Below the pieces are notes generated by a model. The model saw nothing but the letters and a program-made list of their open reading frames with translations, had not been told where the DNA came from and ran no database searches. Shown here in pieces: positions 8,499 to 16,593 of a DNA stretch of 64,000 nucleotides. This DNA is from Chloroflexi bacterium bin20 (GTDB taxonomy: Bacteria; Chloroflexota; Anaerolineae; Aggregatilineales; Phototrophicaceae). A program made the position numbers and the translations under genes. Position 1 is the stretch's first letter. Each line of letters starts with the position of its first letter. Location of the stretch: assembly GCA_002238485.1 (NCBI GenBank), contig MPMG01000004.1, forward strand, positions 1 to 64,000, written 5' to 3'.

Positions 8499-8971
8499 GC
8501 GATTGCGTTTCGCTGCAAATTGACCAACAAGTTGCCATCGACAAAGCTCGACTGATCCGAGCAGTTCATATCGTTCTGGAGCAGCAGTCAGAAACCGGCT
8601 GTCTGAGCATTGTCATCCAGGATAGTGAGGCGGTGGCGGCGCTTTCTCGACAGCATCGCGGCGTAAACTCGCCTACCGATGTATTGGCTTTTCCCGCAGC
8701 CAACTTGCCCCAGGAAATCGCAGCCAAAAGCCGCTATCTTGGCGATATTGTGATCGCGCTAGATTATGCGACGGCGCGCGCCGCGGCAAGCGGCACAGAC
8801 CTCGGCGATATACTTTGCCTGCTGGTGGTGCATGCGACATTGCACTTGCTTGGCTTTGTGCACGGGACGGTGGTTGAGCGCGAAATCATGTGGGCAGCAC
8901 AGGGAAAGGCTTTGCGAAAACTGGGCATTGATGCCGGACTTGTGACTCAATACGGCGGCGCTGATGTGTAG
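8495..8971 (+). CDS. ybeY: Endoribonuclease YbeY, 16S rRNA maturation
   Basis: A zinc-dependent endoribonuclease needed for 16S rRNA 3'-end processing and ribosome quality control. The metal-binding H-x3-H-x5-H is present as His113, His117 and His123 (HATLHLLGFVH), together with the upstream NSPTDVLAFP block. The length of 158 residues is typical. The start is GTG 8495, overlapping the pgpH stop by four bases. The 3' end overlaps dgkA by eight bases. The yqfF-ybeY-dgkA order is a conserved synteny. Confidence 0.93.
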   Translation: MSDCVSLQIDQQVAIDKARLIRAVHIVLEQQSETGCLSIVIQDSEAVAALSRQHRGVNSPTDVLAFPAANLPQEIAAKSRYLGDIVIALDYATARAAASGTDLGDILCLLVVHATLHLLGFVHGTVVEREIMWAAQGKALRKLGIDAGLVTQYGGADV

Positions 8972-9395
8972 GCGGCTGTGGCAAGAATGGCAGCGAGGCC
9001 AGCGCGCCGACCCGCGCTTGCACAGCCCTGTGACCAGCGAATCACGAAGCGACAGCTTGGCTTATGCTCTGGCAGGCTGTGCAACCGTGCTGCGACATCA
9101 GAAGAATACACGCATCATGTTCTTGGCCAGCGCAACTGTCATGGTCGCGGGCATCTGGCTGGAGATTGAGTTGCGTGACTGGGCGATATTGGCATTGGCG
9201 AATGGGCTGGTATGGGTCGGCGAATTCACAAATGCCGCCATTGAAGCCGCTGTCAACTTGAGCGCGCCGCAGCTTCATCCGCTGGCTCGCCTGGCAAAAG
9301 ATGTGGCGGCTGCCGCTGTGCTGCTGGCCGCGCTGGTCGCCTCGGTTGTCGGGGCGCTGATTCTGCTGCCGCCCTTGCTGGATCGGCTTGGCTAG
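8964..9395 (+). CDS. dgkA: Diacylglycerol/undecaprenol kinase (DgkA family)
   Basis: A small integral-membrane lipid kinase of 143 residues with three membrane helices. The family block appears as GEFTNAAIEAAVNL followed by HPLARLAKDVAAAAVLLAA. In Gram-positive-type organisms next to ybeY this family usually phosphorylates undecaprenol or diacylglycerol, recycling lipid carriers; the substrate here is inferred. The hydrophilic N-terminal 30 residues are slightly longer than usual, so a later start is possible. It is the last gene of the mtaB-yqeY-pgpH-ybeY operon. Confidence 0.88.
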   Translation: MCRRLWQEWQRGQRADPRLHSPVTSESRSDSLAYALAGCATVLRHQKNTRIMFLASATVMVAGIWLEIELRDWAILALANGLVWVGEFTNAAIEAAVNLSAPQLHPLARLAKDVAAAAVLLAALVASVVGALILLPPLLDRLG

Positions 9396-9449
9396 GGACC
9401 GCGCAATGCAAGTGCCTGCGCCAAGGCCAACCCGAAACTCCATTCATGC

Positions 9450-9455
9450 TATACT
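9450..9455 (+). promoter_or_regulatory. Extended -10 (TGCTATACT) upstream of the TIM-barrel protein
   Basis: TATACT with TG-C immediately before it, 40 bases upstream of the ATG at 9495. No convincing -35 is visible. Confidence 0.45.
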
Positions 9456-9494
9456 CTTGCTATGGTCGCTCGAATGGATTAGCGGATAGTCTCC

Positions 9495-10658
9495 ATGTCA
9501 ATGACAAGCAGACCAACCCAGTCGCAATCGCAGACCCGATTCGGGTTGTGGCGGCGCATCAAGGCGCTTTTTTTGCCCGCGGACAACGCTTCTCAGAGCA
9601 GTCTGTCGCAGGTCAGCGGTGGTCGCCGCAGCTTCAGAGCCTTTGTCACTTCGCGCAAAACACTGCCAATAGGCGCTGCTTTGTTGGGATTTGCGCTGGT
9701 TGGCGCTGTGGCGAGTCGGCTGCTGCTGCCCGAAAGCGAGGCGCTGCCCCGCAACAATGCCATCTGGCTGGACCGCGCGTGGACATACGACAATCAGGGG
9801 GCAGACCAGCTAAACGCGGCGGTTGCAGAAATGGGCGCCAACGGCATCGGCAAGATATACGCCTATGTCAGTACGTTGGGCTTGGCAGGTCGTTGGGAAG
9901 TCGGCATGGATGGCAGAAGCTTCATGGACTCGCGAGCCGATATTTCGGACTTTGTCGCAGCAGTGCGCAGCGCGGACGGGTCATTGGCTGTTTATGCCTG
10001 GGTGGAGATTTGGACGCACGACAACACGGCGGATGGCTATCGACTGGATGACGAGAGTCTACACGAGCATATCGCCGACTTCAGCAAGATATTGGTCGAC
10101 CAGTTGGGCTTCGATGGCTTGCTGTTGGATATCAAACCGATGTTTACCGATAACGGCGATGTCATCAGTTTGATCCGGCGCGTGCGTTCGGCAATCGGGC
10201 TGGAGAAGCCAATCGGCATTGCGGTAACCGCCGACCTGACGCCACACAACTTGCGCACGCAGGATATCGCCGCGATTGCGCCAGGCACCATGTGGACCGA
10301 CAACTTCAAAAAACGCGTCATGGTCTCCGCCGACGAAGTCGTGCTGATGCTGTATCAAAGCTACAGGCAACAGACGCAGGATTATGTCGAATGGGTTGCC
10401 TACCATATCGAAACCTATGTCAACTTGCTGGAAACCACGACCGAGGTCTACGCCAGCATCCCGCATTATGCCAGCGCCAGCGCGGCACACAATCCCGCCA
10501 TCGAGACGATGACAACTGCTTTGCAAGGCGTCAGTCAAGGCTTGCAGCGGCTGGGCGAAGACTCACGTTCGCTGCTCACGGGCGTGGCAATCTACACCGA
10601 CCGGCGACTTTCTGAATCCGACTGGGGCGCCTACCGCGAGGCATGGCTGCCAAGTTGA
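9495..10658 (+). CDS. Membrane-anchored TIM-barrel glycosidase-like protein
   Basis: A 387-residue protein with a single membrane anchor (about 59-80: PIGAALLGFALVGAVASRLLL) followed by a predicted extracytoplasmic TIM barrel. Strand-like segments include IGKIYAYVSTLG, LAVYAWVEIW, FDGLLLDIKP, PIGIAVTADL, DEVVLMLYQSY and TEVYASIPHY. The arrangement and FDGLLLDIKP recall GH18-like or GHL-type glycosidases, but a DxxDxDxE motif is not present and catalysis cannot be claimed. The N-terminal 50 residues are cytoplasmic and basic. It is followed after 3 bases by the aminotransferase gene. The function is unknown. Confidence 0.65.
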   Translation: MSMTSRPTQSQSQTRFGLWRRIKALFLPADNASQSSLSQVSGGRRSFRAFVTSRKTLPIGAALLGFALVGAVASRLLLPESEALPRNNAIWLDRAWTYDNQGADQLNAAVAEMGANGIGKIYAYVSTLGLAGRWEVGMDGRSFMDSRADISDFVAAVRSADGSLAVYAWVEIWTHDNTADGYRLDDESLHEHIADFSKILVDQLGFDGLLLDIKPMFTDNGDVISLIRRVRSAIGLEKPIGIAVTADLTPHNLRTQDIAAIAPGTMWTDNFKKRVMVSADEVVLMLYQSYRQQTQDYVEWVAYHIETYVNLLETTTEVYASIPHYASASAAHNPAIETMTTALQGVSQGLQRLGEDSRSLLTGVAIYTDRRLSESDWGAYREAWLPS

Positions 10659-10661
10659 GCG

Positions 10662-11492
10662 ATGCCCGCCATCATCAAAATCCTAAACCAGAGCGGTCTG
10701 CGCGAAGTCAATTACCACGCCGATAGTCTGGCTGCAGCAGCGGAGTTCGAATCCCGCGCCGGCGTCTACACCGTCAGCAACACGGTCAATCGCACGCAGA
10801 CCTTGCTCTTCGACGCCCATCTGGAACGGCTGGCAGACTCGGCATGGCGCGAGGGCATTCCGCTGCAATTTGACCGTCAGCAGCTGCGCTCGGCTCTGCG
10901 CCAGATGATCATAGAGTCTGGCTTCGGCGATGTACGATTTCGCATTTCGGCGCCGGCCGCGCAGCCCAATGAATTGATCTTGTCTATTGAACCGTATGCG
11001 CCCCCAACAGACAAGCTCATAGGGCCTGGCGTTCGTTGCAATACATCGTCCCTGCTGACGCGGCAAAATCCAGCCGCGAAGTCCAGCGATTGGATGCACC
11101 GGCGACAGGGTTTGGAAAGCGCCAGACCAGCCAATTTGTACGAGACTTTCCTGCTTGATGCAGAAGGCGCTGTCCTGGAGGGGCTGGGCAGCAATTTCTA
11201 TGCCGTCATTGACGGTTACCTGCGCACGGCGGGCAGTGGCGTGCTGGCCGGCATCTCGCGGCGCATTGTTTTTGCAGTCTGCGCTGGTATCGTGCCCATG
11301 CAGGAAATTGCGCCCAATCTGCGCGATCTGCCGCGATTTGACGAGGCCTTCATGAGCAGTAGCAGCCGTGGCATCATCCCCGTAGTGGAGATTGATGGTA
11401 GGAAAATCGGCGCTGGCGAGCCCGGAGAGACAACTTTGCGACTGCGCGAAGCGTATCAGCACTGGGTGGCTGCACATCTGGAAGAACTCTGA
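10662..11492 (+). CDS. Class IV aminotransferase (PLP fold-type IV)
   Basis: A 276-residue enzyme of the branched-chain aminotransferase / D-amino-acid transaminase / aminodeoxychorismate lyase group. The likely PLP lysine is Lys140 (NPAAKSSDWMHRRQ), with the family's ETFLLDAEGAVLEGLGSNFYAV and GVLAGISRRIV blocks downstream. Which of the three activities it has cannot be read from the motifs. The start lies three bases after the previous gene and the stop overlaps the next start (TGATG), so a three-gene operon 9495-11899 is likely. Confidence 0.82.
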   Translation: MPAIIKILNQSGLREVNYHADSLAAAAEFESRAGVYTVSNTVNRTQTLLFDAHLERLADSAWREGIPLQFDRQQLRSALRQMIIESGFGDVRFRISAPAAQPNELILSIEPYAPPTDKLIGPGVRCNTSSLLTRQNPAAKSSDWMHRRQGLESARPANLYETFLLDAEGAVLEGLGSNFYAVIDGYLRTAGSGVLAGISRRIVFAVCAGIVPMQEIAPNLRDLPRFDEAFMSSSSRGIIPVVEIDGRKIGAGEPGETTLRLREAYQHWVAAHLEEL

Positions 11493-11899
11493 TGGCGCAA
11501 CTGGAGAGGCTGTGGCGAGCGCTGAAACTGCTTGGCGCGGCGCGAGATCTGGCGGTCGAGAAGCGCCAGTATCGGTGGGATATAAAGCCGCCCAACACCT
11601 TTTATCTGAAGGCAGAGCACGCCGATATCCACCTCAGGCCGCATGACGAAGCGCGCATCCTGACGACCATCGAGCTGCGCGGCGGGTTTGGCTGGCAAAT
11701 TGCCACCGATCAGGACGAAGCCGGGGTGTATATCATCGCGCGACGCAAGCCCATTGTCGGCAGCATCGGGCGCGGCAGATTCAGTGTGTTGCTGCCGCCG
11801 GGCATCCACATTTCATTGAAATTGGAGCATTGCCGGCTGCGTATGGATAACTTGAATGGGGGCATCGAGTTCCCGCCCGATGTGTATGAATCGCCATAG
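11492..11899 (+). CDS. Conserved hypothetical protein, beta-rich, 135 residues
   Basis: Not recognised as a named family. The first 20 residues are amphipathic helix. The remainder is alternating hydrophobic and polar, typical of a beta-roll or adhesin-like sheet (VYIIARRKP, RFSVLLPPG, HISLKLEHC, RLRMDNLNGG). There is no signal peptide or membrane segment. Translational coupling to the aminotransferase (TGATG) and clean spacing support a real gene. Confidence 0.65.
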   Translation: MAQLERLWRALKLLGAARDLAVEKRQYRWDIKPPNTFYLKAEHADIHLRPHDEARILTTIELRGGFGWQIATDQDEAGVYIIARRKPIVGSIGRGRFSVLLPPGIHISLKLEHCRLRMDNLNGGIEFPPDVYESP

Positions 11900-11914
11900 A
11901 CTCGCCGCCCAGTC

Positions 11915-11943
11915 TTGAACTGCGCCTGCCGCTGTGCTATCCT
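11915..11943 (+). promoter_or_regulatory. Sigma-70-like promoter of the cysteine-leader/sulfurtransferase transcript
   Basis: TTGAAC (11915-11920), a 17-base spacer and an extended -10 TG-C-TATCCT (11938-11943). The expected start is about 11949-11951, which coincides with the ATG at 11950. Transcription could therefore begin on that codon (leaderless). Confidence 0.72.
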
Positions 11944-11949
11944 AGTATC

Positions 11950-12012
11950 ATGCGTGAAATAAATGACAGTCAAATCAAGATGAACTGCTGTTGTTGGAGC
12001 GTCGGCTGCTAG
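11950..12012 (+). CDS. Cysteine-rich leader peptide (attenuator ORF)
   Basis: A 20-codon ORF from ATG 11950 to TAG 12010-12012 that ends M-N-C-C-C-W-S-V-G-C. The second ATG at 11980 would give just these ten residues. Three consecutive Cys codons (TGC TGT TGT, 11986-11994) and a fourth before the stop make it a sensor of charged tRNA-Cys. The ATG at 11950 sits where the promoter predicts the transcript start, so it may be translated leaderless. No Shine-Dalgarno is seen for either ATG. The terminator at 12058-12088 and a sulfurtransferase gene follow. Polycysteine leader ORFs ahead of thiosulfate sulfurtransferase genes are known from mycobacteria; the equivalence here is inference. Confidence 0.72.
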   Translation: MREINDSQIKMNCCCWSVGC

Positions 12013-12057
12013 GCGGGTGTGCCGCGTTGACGCGCATATACGCTGGTCGTAGCAGCG

Positions 12058-12088
12058 AAGAGTCAACCCAAAGTGGTTGGCTTTTTTT
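12058..12088 (+). terminator. Leader terminator (attenuator) upstream of the sulfurtransferase
   Basis: AGTCAACC (12061-12068), loop CAAAGT, GGTTGGCT (12075-12082), with seven Ts at 12082-12088. The stem can be lengthened by AA/TT pairs into the T tract. The ascending arm contains GTCAAC (12062-12067), complementary to GTTGAC (12026-12031), a possible antiterminator. A second exclusive pairing joins GCTGCTA (12005-12011, overlapping the leader stop codon) with TAGCAGC (12050-12056). Confidence 0.85.
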
Positions 12089-12153
12089 GTGCGGGCAGCG
12101 TCAAAGATGGAAAGTAGATCAATGCAGGCCATAGTGGACAAGGAGCAAAGACC

Positions 12154-13014
<861 letters not shown>

Positions 13015-13046
13015 GCGCGACGGGCCAAGGTACGACTGAGGAAGCT

Positions 13047-13484
13047 ATGGCAACCGCTCTTCCGCCGAAACTGCAAGAATACCTGGACGACTTCCGTTTC
13101 ATCACCACGCGTGAAGAGCGCGCCGACTTCCTCATTGATATCGCCGATAGCTTCCAGCCGGTGCCGCCTGCGATCGCCACCAAGCCCTATGACGAGGCGC
13201 ATCGCGTCATAGGCTGCGAGTCCGAGGCTTTTGTTTGGGCTGTCGATCGCCCCGATGGCCGGCTGGATTATTACTTTGATGTGCTGAATCCGCAGGGACT
13301 TTCCGCCATGGCCATGAGCGCCATCCTGGACGAGGCTTGTTCTGGCGCGCCCCTGGAGCAGGTGGCGAATATCAGCGGCGATGTCGTGTTTTCCTTCTTC
13401 GGGCGCGATATTTCCATGGGCAAGGGCCGCGGATTGACCGAGCTGATCAACGCCGTTGTCTATCACGCTCGTCAGCGGCTATAG
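13047..13484 (+). CDS. sufE: SufE-family sulfur acceptor
   Basis: Accepts persulfide sulfur from a cysteine desulfurase for iron-sulfur cluster assembly. The 145-residue product has the acceptor cysteine Cys57 in VIGCESEAFVW and the family C-terminal block GRGLTELINAVVYHAR. An upstream in-frame ATG at 12969 lies inside the sulfurtransferase gene. ATG 13047 has GAGGA at six bases and matches the family N terminus. No sufS or sufBCD is in the window. Pairing with the sulfurtransferase suggests a sulfur-trafficking unit controlled by the cysteine leader. It abuts the convergent GNAT gene with no gap. Confidence 0.92.
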   Translation: MATALPPKLQEYLDDFRFITTREERADFLIDIADSFQPVPPAIATKPYDEAHRVIGCESEAFVWAVDRPDGRLDYYFDVLNPQGLSAMAMSAILDEACSGAPLEQVANISGDVVFSFFGRDISMGKGRGLTELINAVVYHARQRL

Positions 13485-14009
13485 CTAGTGGTCCAGGAAT
13501 GAATCGCCGGGCGCGCCCTCGTGGAAGATCGCTTGCGTGCCCAGCATACCGCGGTAACTGCCGGGTGGCTCGCTGTCGGTGATGATGGCAGCGCCCACAA
13601 CCTTCTCATAATACGCGGTCGGCCCCGCCCAGCCGATGATGCCATACATATAACCGGCGCTGCGCATATCGTGCAATGCCGCCAGCAGCAGCGCCGTGCC
13701 AATGCCCAGCCCGCGCTCGGCTTCATCAACGCCAGTCGGGCCAAAGAAATTCTTGTGCGTGGTGTCGTAACAAGCGAATCCCAGCAGCTGCTCGCCACGT
13801 TGTGCGAGCATGATCGTGGGTGGGTGGCGAGAAAATGCGACATCTGCCTCGCTGACCCAGTATTCGCTGAATCGCTCGCGGACCCAGGACAGCGCCAGCG
13901 CTTTTTCGGGCGCCAGGCCACGGCGTATGTTGATGCCCTGCTCTCGCTGTCGATCCATAGCCGGCCCCAGAGGCGGCAGATCATAGAGTTTTACCAGCAT
14001 GTCGGGCAT
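13485..14009 (-). CDS. GNAT family N-acetyltransferase
   Basis: A 174-residue acetyltransferase-fold protein. The acetyl-CoA pyrophosphate loop is visible in RGLGIGTALLLAALHDMRSAGYMYGIIGW, with beta strands IMLAQRGEQLLGFACYD before it. The substrate cannot be inferred. ATG 14009 is preferred over the longer frame (to 14081) because AAGGGAG precedes it. The stop is immediately adjacent to the sufE stop on the other strand. Confidence 0.82.
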   Translation of the reverse strand: MPDMLVKLYDLPPLGPAMDRQREQGINIRRGLAPEKALALSWVRERFSEYWVSEADVAFSRHPPTIMLAQRGEQLLGFACYDTTHKNFFGPTGVDEAERGLGIGTALLLAALHDMRSAGYMYGIIGWAGPTAYYEKVVGAAIITDSEPPGSYRGMLGTQAIFHEGAPGDSFLDH

Positions 14010-14103
14010 GGCGCGCTCCCTTTTCTGTGACGACCAGGACAATGCCATTTTACTGGCAGCGCGCTCGCTGGACTCGCGCAAATGCGGCTGGTTTCTGCAT
14101 GCA

Positions 14104-14127
14104 TTCCCCCCGAAGAGTCAGGGGGAA
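14104..14127. repeat. Hairpin repeat, C-rich/G-rich arms
   Basis: TTCCCCC and GGGGGAA separated by a ten-base loop containing, on the minus strand, GACTCT. A similar hairpin with GACTCT in its loop lies at 25816-25842. It sits between divergent genes and upstream of the -10 at 14142, and has no T tract. This is either a dispersed REP-like element or an operator. Confidence 0.4.
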
Positions 14128-14141
14128 GCAAGGCGCTGTGA

Positions 14142-14147
14142 TACAAT
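14142..14147 (+). promoter_or_regulatory. Extended -10 (TGATACAAT) for the trans-sulfuration gene
   Basis: TACAAT with TG-A before it, giving a leader of about 40 bases and a strong AGGAGG (about 14180) before the GTG at 14193. The leader is too short for an attenuator. Confidence 0.5.
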
Positions 14148-14192
14148 CCGCGCAGAACAAGACAAATTGCGCAAAATACTAGGAGGACCAGC

Positions 14193-15317
14193 GTGAAGCT
14201 CCGACCAGAAACCGCCGCCGTGCACAATTCGCCTGTCGATACCGGCAGCGGCGCAATCGTGCCGCCCATTGTGCTGAGCACCACCTTTCAGTACGAAACG
14301 ACCGGGAGCGAACACGAGCCTGACGAATTGATCTATACGCGCTATCAAAATCCCAACCGCGCCGCGCTCGAGGCAACTCTGGCACAGCTGGAAGGCGGCA
14401 ACGTGGCGCATGCAGTTGCCAGCGGCTCGGCGGCCATGCTGACTTTGTTCCAAGCGCTGCGACCCGGCGATCACATTGTGGCCAGCGACGACATGTACTT
14501 CGGCATCCGCGTGCAGCTCAACGAATTCTTTGCGCCCTGGGGCTTGCGCACGAGCTATGTCGATATGAGCGACCTGGCTGCGGTGCGCGATGCTATGCGA
14601 CCGCAGACAAAACTGATCATTCTGGAGTCGCCGACCAATCCGCAGATTCGACTGGCGGATATCGCCGCGATCGCCGAGATTGCCCATACAGCCGGCGCGC
14701 AGCTGATGGTGGACAACACAGTCGCCACGCCAGTGGCTCAGAATCCAATTGAGCTGGGCGCGGATATGGTCGTCATGGCACTGACCAAATACATTGCCGG
14801 GCATCATGATGTGCTGGGCGGCGTCATTATCTTCGCCAAAGAAGACGACATGGCCGAACGCGTAGGCAGATTGGTGCGCATTGGCGGCACGGTCATGTCG
14901 CCATTGAACAGCTGGCTGGCCTTGCGCGGCTTGCAGAGCCTGGCCTATCGTGTGCGCGGCATCAGCGACAATGCCCTGCAAGTTGCTGGCTACCTGGCAG
15001 AACACAAGAAGATCGCACAGGTGCTGTATCCGCATCATCCTAGCCATCCTCAATACGACCTGGCTCGCCGGCAAATGCGCGTGGGCAGCGGCTTGATGTC
15101 CATTCTTGTCGCGGGCGGACGGCAAAATGCCATCGACCTGGTCAACAAGTTGCGGCTTTTCACCAGCGCCACCAGCTTCGGCGGCACACACAGCTTGATC
15201 GAGCATCGCGAGTCCATTGAAGAAGACAGCGACACGCCGGGCAACCTGCTGCGCATCGCCATCGGCTTGGAGCATCCCGCCGATTTGATCGCCGATTTGC
15301 AACAAGCGCTGGCATGA
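14193..15317 (+). CDS. Cystathionine gamma-synthase/lyase family PLP enzyme
   Basis: Trans-sulfuration enzyme of the Cys/Met metabolism PLP family, 374 residues. Motifs in order: YTRYQNPNRAALE (48-60), ASGSAAML, PTNPQIRL, LMVDNTVATP and the PLP lysine in MALTKYIAGHHDVLGG (Lys199), then TSFGGTHSLIEHR. The family includes cystathionine gamma-synthase, cystathionine gamma-lyase, O-acetylhomoserine sulfhydrylase and methionine gamma-lyase; the motifs do not decide between them. The nearby sulfurtransferase/sufE unit and cysteine leader support a sulfur-amino-acid role. The start is GTG 14193 behind AGGAGG. The stop overlaps the next gene by four bases. Confidence 0.9.
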   Translation: MKLRPETAAVHNSPVDTGSGAIVPPIVLSTTFQYETTGSEHEPDELIYTRYQNPNRAALEATLAQLEGGNVAHAVASGSAAMLTLFQALRPGDHIVASDDMYFGIRVQLNEFFAPWGLRTSYVDMSDLAAVRDAMRPQTKLIILESPTNPQIRLADIAAIAEIAHTAGAQLMVDNTVATPVAQNPIELGADMVVMALTKYIAGHHDVLGGVIIFAKEDDMAERVGRLVRIGGTVMSPLNSWLALRGLQSLAYRVRGISDNALQVAGYLAEHKKIAQVLYPHHPSHPQYDLARRQMRVGSGLMSILVAGGRQNAIDLVNKLRLFTSATSFGGTHSLIEHRESIEEDSDTPGNLLRIAIGLEHPADLIADLQQALA

Positions 15318-15667
15318 TCTATCACATCACCACGCGCGGCGAATGGGCGGCGGCACAAAAGTCGGGCATCTATCGGGCGGCGTCACAGGAAAGCGAAGGT
15401 TTCATTCATTGTTCGACCTGGCGGCAAGTTCTGCCGGTTGCCAATCGCTTCTATCGCGGGCGTGGAGACTTGCTGCTGCTGTGCATAGACGAGAGCCGCT
15501 TACAGTCGCCGCTGGTCTGGGAAGCGCCGGCGCAGCCCGACCCCGACATGGCCAAATTCGCAGCCAGCAACGAGCAGTTCCCGCATATTTACGGCGAAAT
15601 CAACCTGGATGCTGTGGTGGCTGTGGAGAGTCTGCGCGAGAGCAATGACGGCTTTGCCTTGGCCTAG
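15314..15667 (+). CDS. DUF952 family protein
   Basis: A 117-residue cytoplasmic protein with the DUF952 pattern: IYHITTRGEWAAAQKSGIY at the N terminus, GFIHCS at 29-34, and FPHIYGEINLDAVV near the end. DUF952 resembles an ADP-ribosyltransferase-like fold, but a function is not established. ATGA overlap with the trans-sulfuration gene indicates cotranscription. The stop shares CTAG with the convergent SDR gene. Confidence 0.88.
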   Translation: MIYHITTRGEWAAAQKSGIYRAASQESEGFIHCSTWRQVLPVANRFYRGRGDLLLLCIDESRLQSPLVWEAPAQPDPDMAKFAASNEQFPHIYGEINLDAVVAVESLRESNDGFALA

Positions 15668-16527
15668 CCGACGCCGCTGGCTTCTGCGCTGTATTCCCAT
15701 AATTGCCGCTGCTTCTCGCGGTCATAGGAGATGGCGCTCGAGTCCAACTGCTTCTTGTCTGCCCAGTATTTGCCGCTGATGCCAACGACTTCGGGCGAGG
15801 TAGCGAGATAGACCAGAGTTTCCGCGCCTTTTTGTGGTGTCCGACCGATGACCGTTTTCATGAGCTTGAAGAAATGGCGCATGAACCCGGACATATTGTC
15901 GCCGAAGCTCGTATTGACCAAGCCCGGATGCACGGCATTCACGCTGACCCCAGCCCCTGCCAGGCGGCGATCCAGCTCGTAAGTGAAGAGCAAGTTGGCC
16001 AGCTTGCTGCCGCCATAGGCGCGAAATGCCTTGAACTGGCTTGGATCGCTCAGCGCATCCAACTGCAAACCCGCAGATCCCGCTGCGTTGTGGGCGCTTG
16101 ATGACACATTGACCACGCGAGCCTCGCCCTGTCCAGCAGCGGTCGTTTTCAAGATATCCAGCAGCAGATTGGCAAGCAGATAATAACTGAAGTGATTGAG
16201 CGCAATGGTCATTTCCAGGCCATCGACTGACTCGGCATAGGACGAAAAAGACGCGCCGGCGTTGTTCAGCAGCACATCCAGGCGCTCGTGCCGATTGCGA
16301 AACTCGTCCGCAATACGCCGCACTTCCGCCATAGACGACAGGTCGCCGAGCAGCCAGTCGATGTCTTCATTGCCAGTTTGGGATTGCAGTTCGCCGCAGA
16401 CAGCGCGCGTTTTGGCTTCGTTGCGCCCGACCAAGGTAACAGCCGCGCCCATGCCAGCAATTTCCAGCGCGGCTTGCTTGCCGATGCCGTCCGTCGCGCC
16501 GGTGATGAGAGCCCGTTTGCCCTTCAT
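15664..16527 (-). CDS. Short-chain dehydrogenase/reductase (retinol-dehydrogenase-like)
   Basis: NAD(P)-dependent oxidoreductase, 287 residues, Rossmann fold. Cofactor loop TGATDGIG (9-16), NNAG (88-91), catalytic Ser about 142-144 (VSSSA), and Tyr171/Lys175 in YGGSKLAN. VGRNEAK after strand 2 with a basic residue suggests NADP(H). The sequence resembles the RDH/WWOX-like SDR branch acting on hydrophobic alcohols; the true substrate is unknown. It follows the MFS carrier gene on the same strand after a 66-base gap. Confidence 0.9.
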   Translation of the reverse strand: MKGKRALITGATDGIGKQAALEIAGMGAAVTLVGRNEAKTRAVCGELQSQTGNEDIDWLLGDLSSMAEVRRIADEFRNRHERLDVLLNNAGASFSSYAESVDGLEMTIALNHFSYYLLANLLLDILKTTAAGQGEARVVNVSSSAHNAAGSAGLQLDALSDPSQFKAFRAYGGSKLANLLFTYELDRRLAGAGVSVNAVHPGLVNTSFGDNMSGFMRHFFKLMKTVIGRTPQKGAETLVYLATSPEVVGISGKYWADKKQLDSSAISYDREKQRQLWEYSAEASGVG

Positions 16528-16593
16528 ACAATCTATCCCCTGTTTTGGCCGTTACAGTCCATGATACAGCAGTGTCGGCGACTAAGACATGGC

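Noticed and set aside
10741..10765. tRNA-like GTTCGAATCCC segment
   Set aside because: It lies within the aminotransferase coding region and no acceptor or anticodon stem can be drawn around it.
14118..15305. 395-codon minus-strand ORF antisense to the trans-sulfuration gene
   Set aside because: The plus strand encodes a full PLP enzyme; the antisense frame is low-complexity and motif-free.
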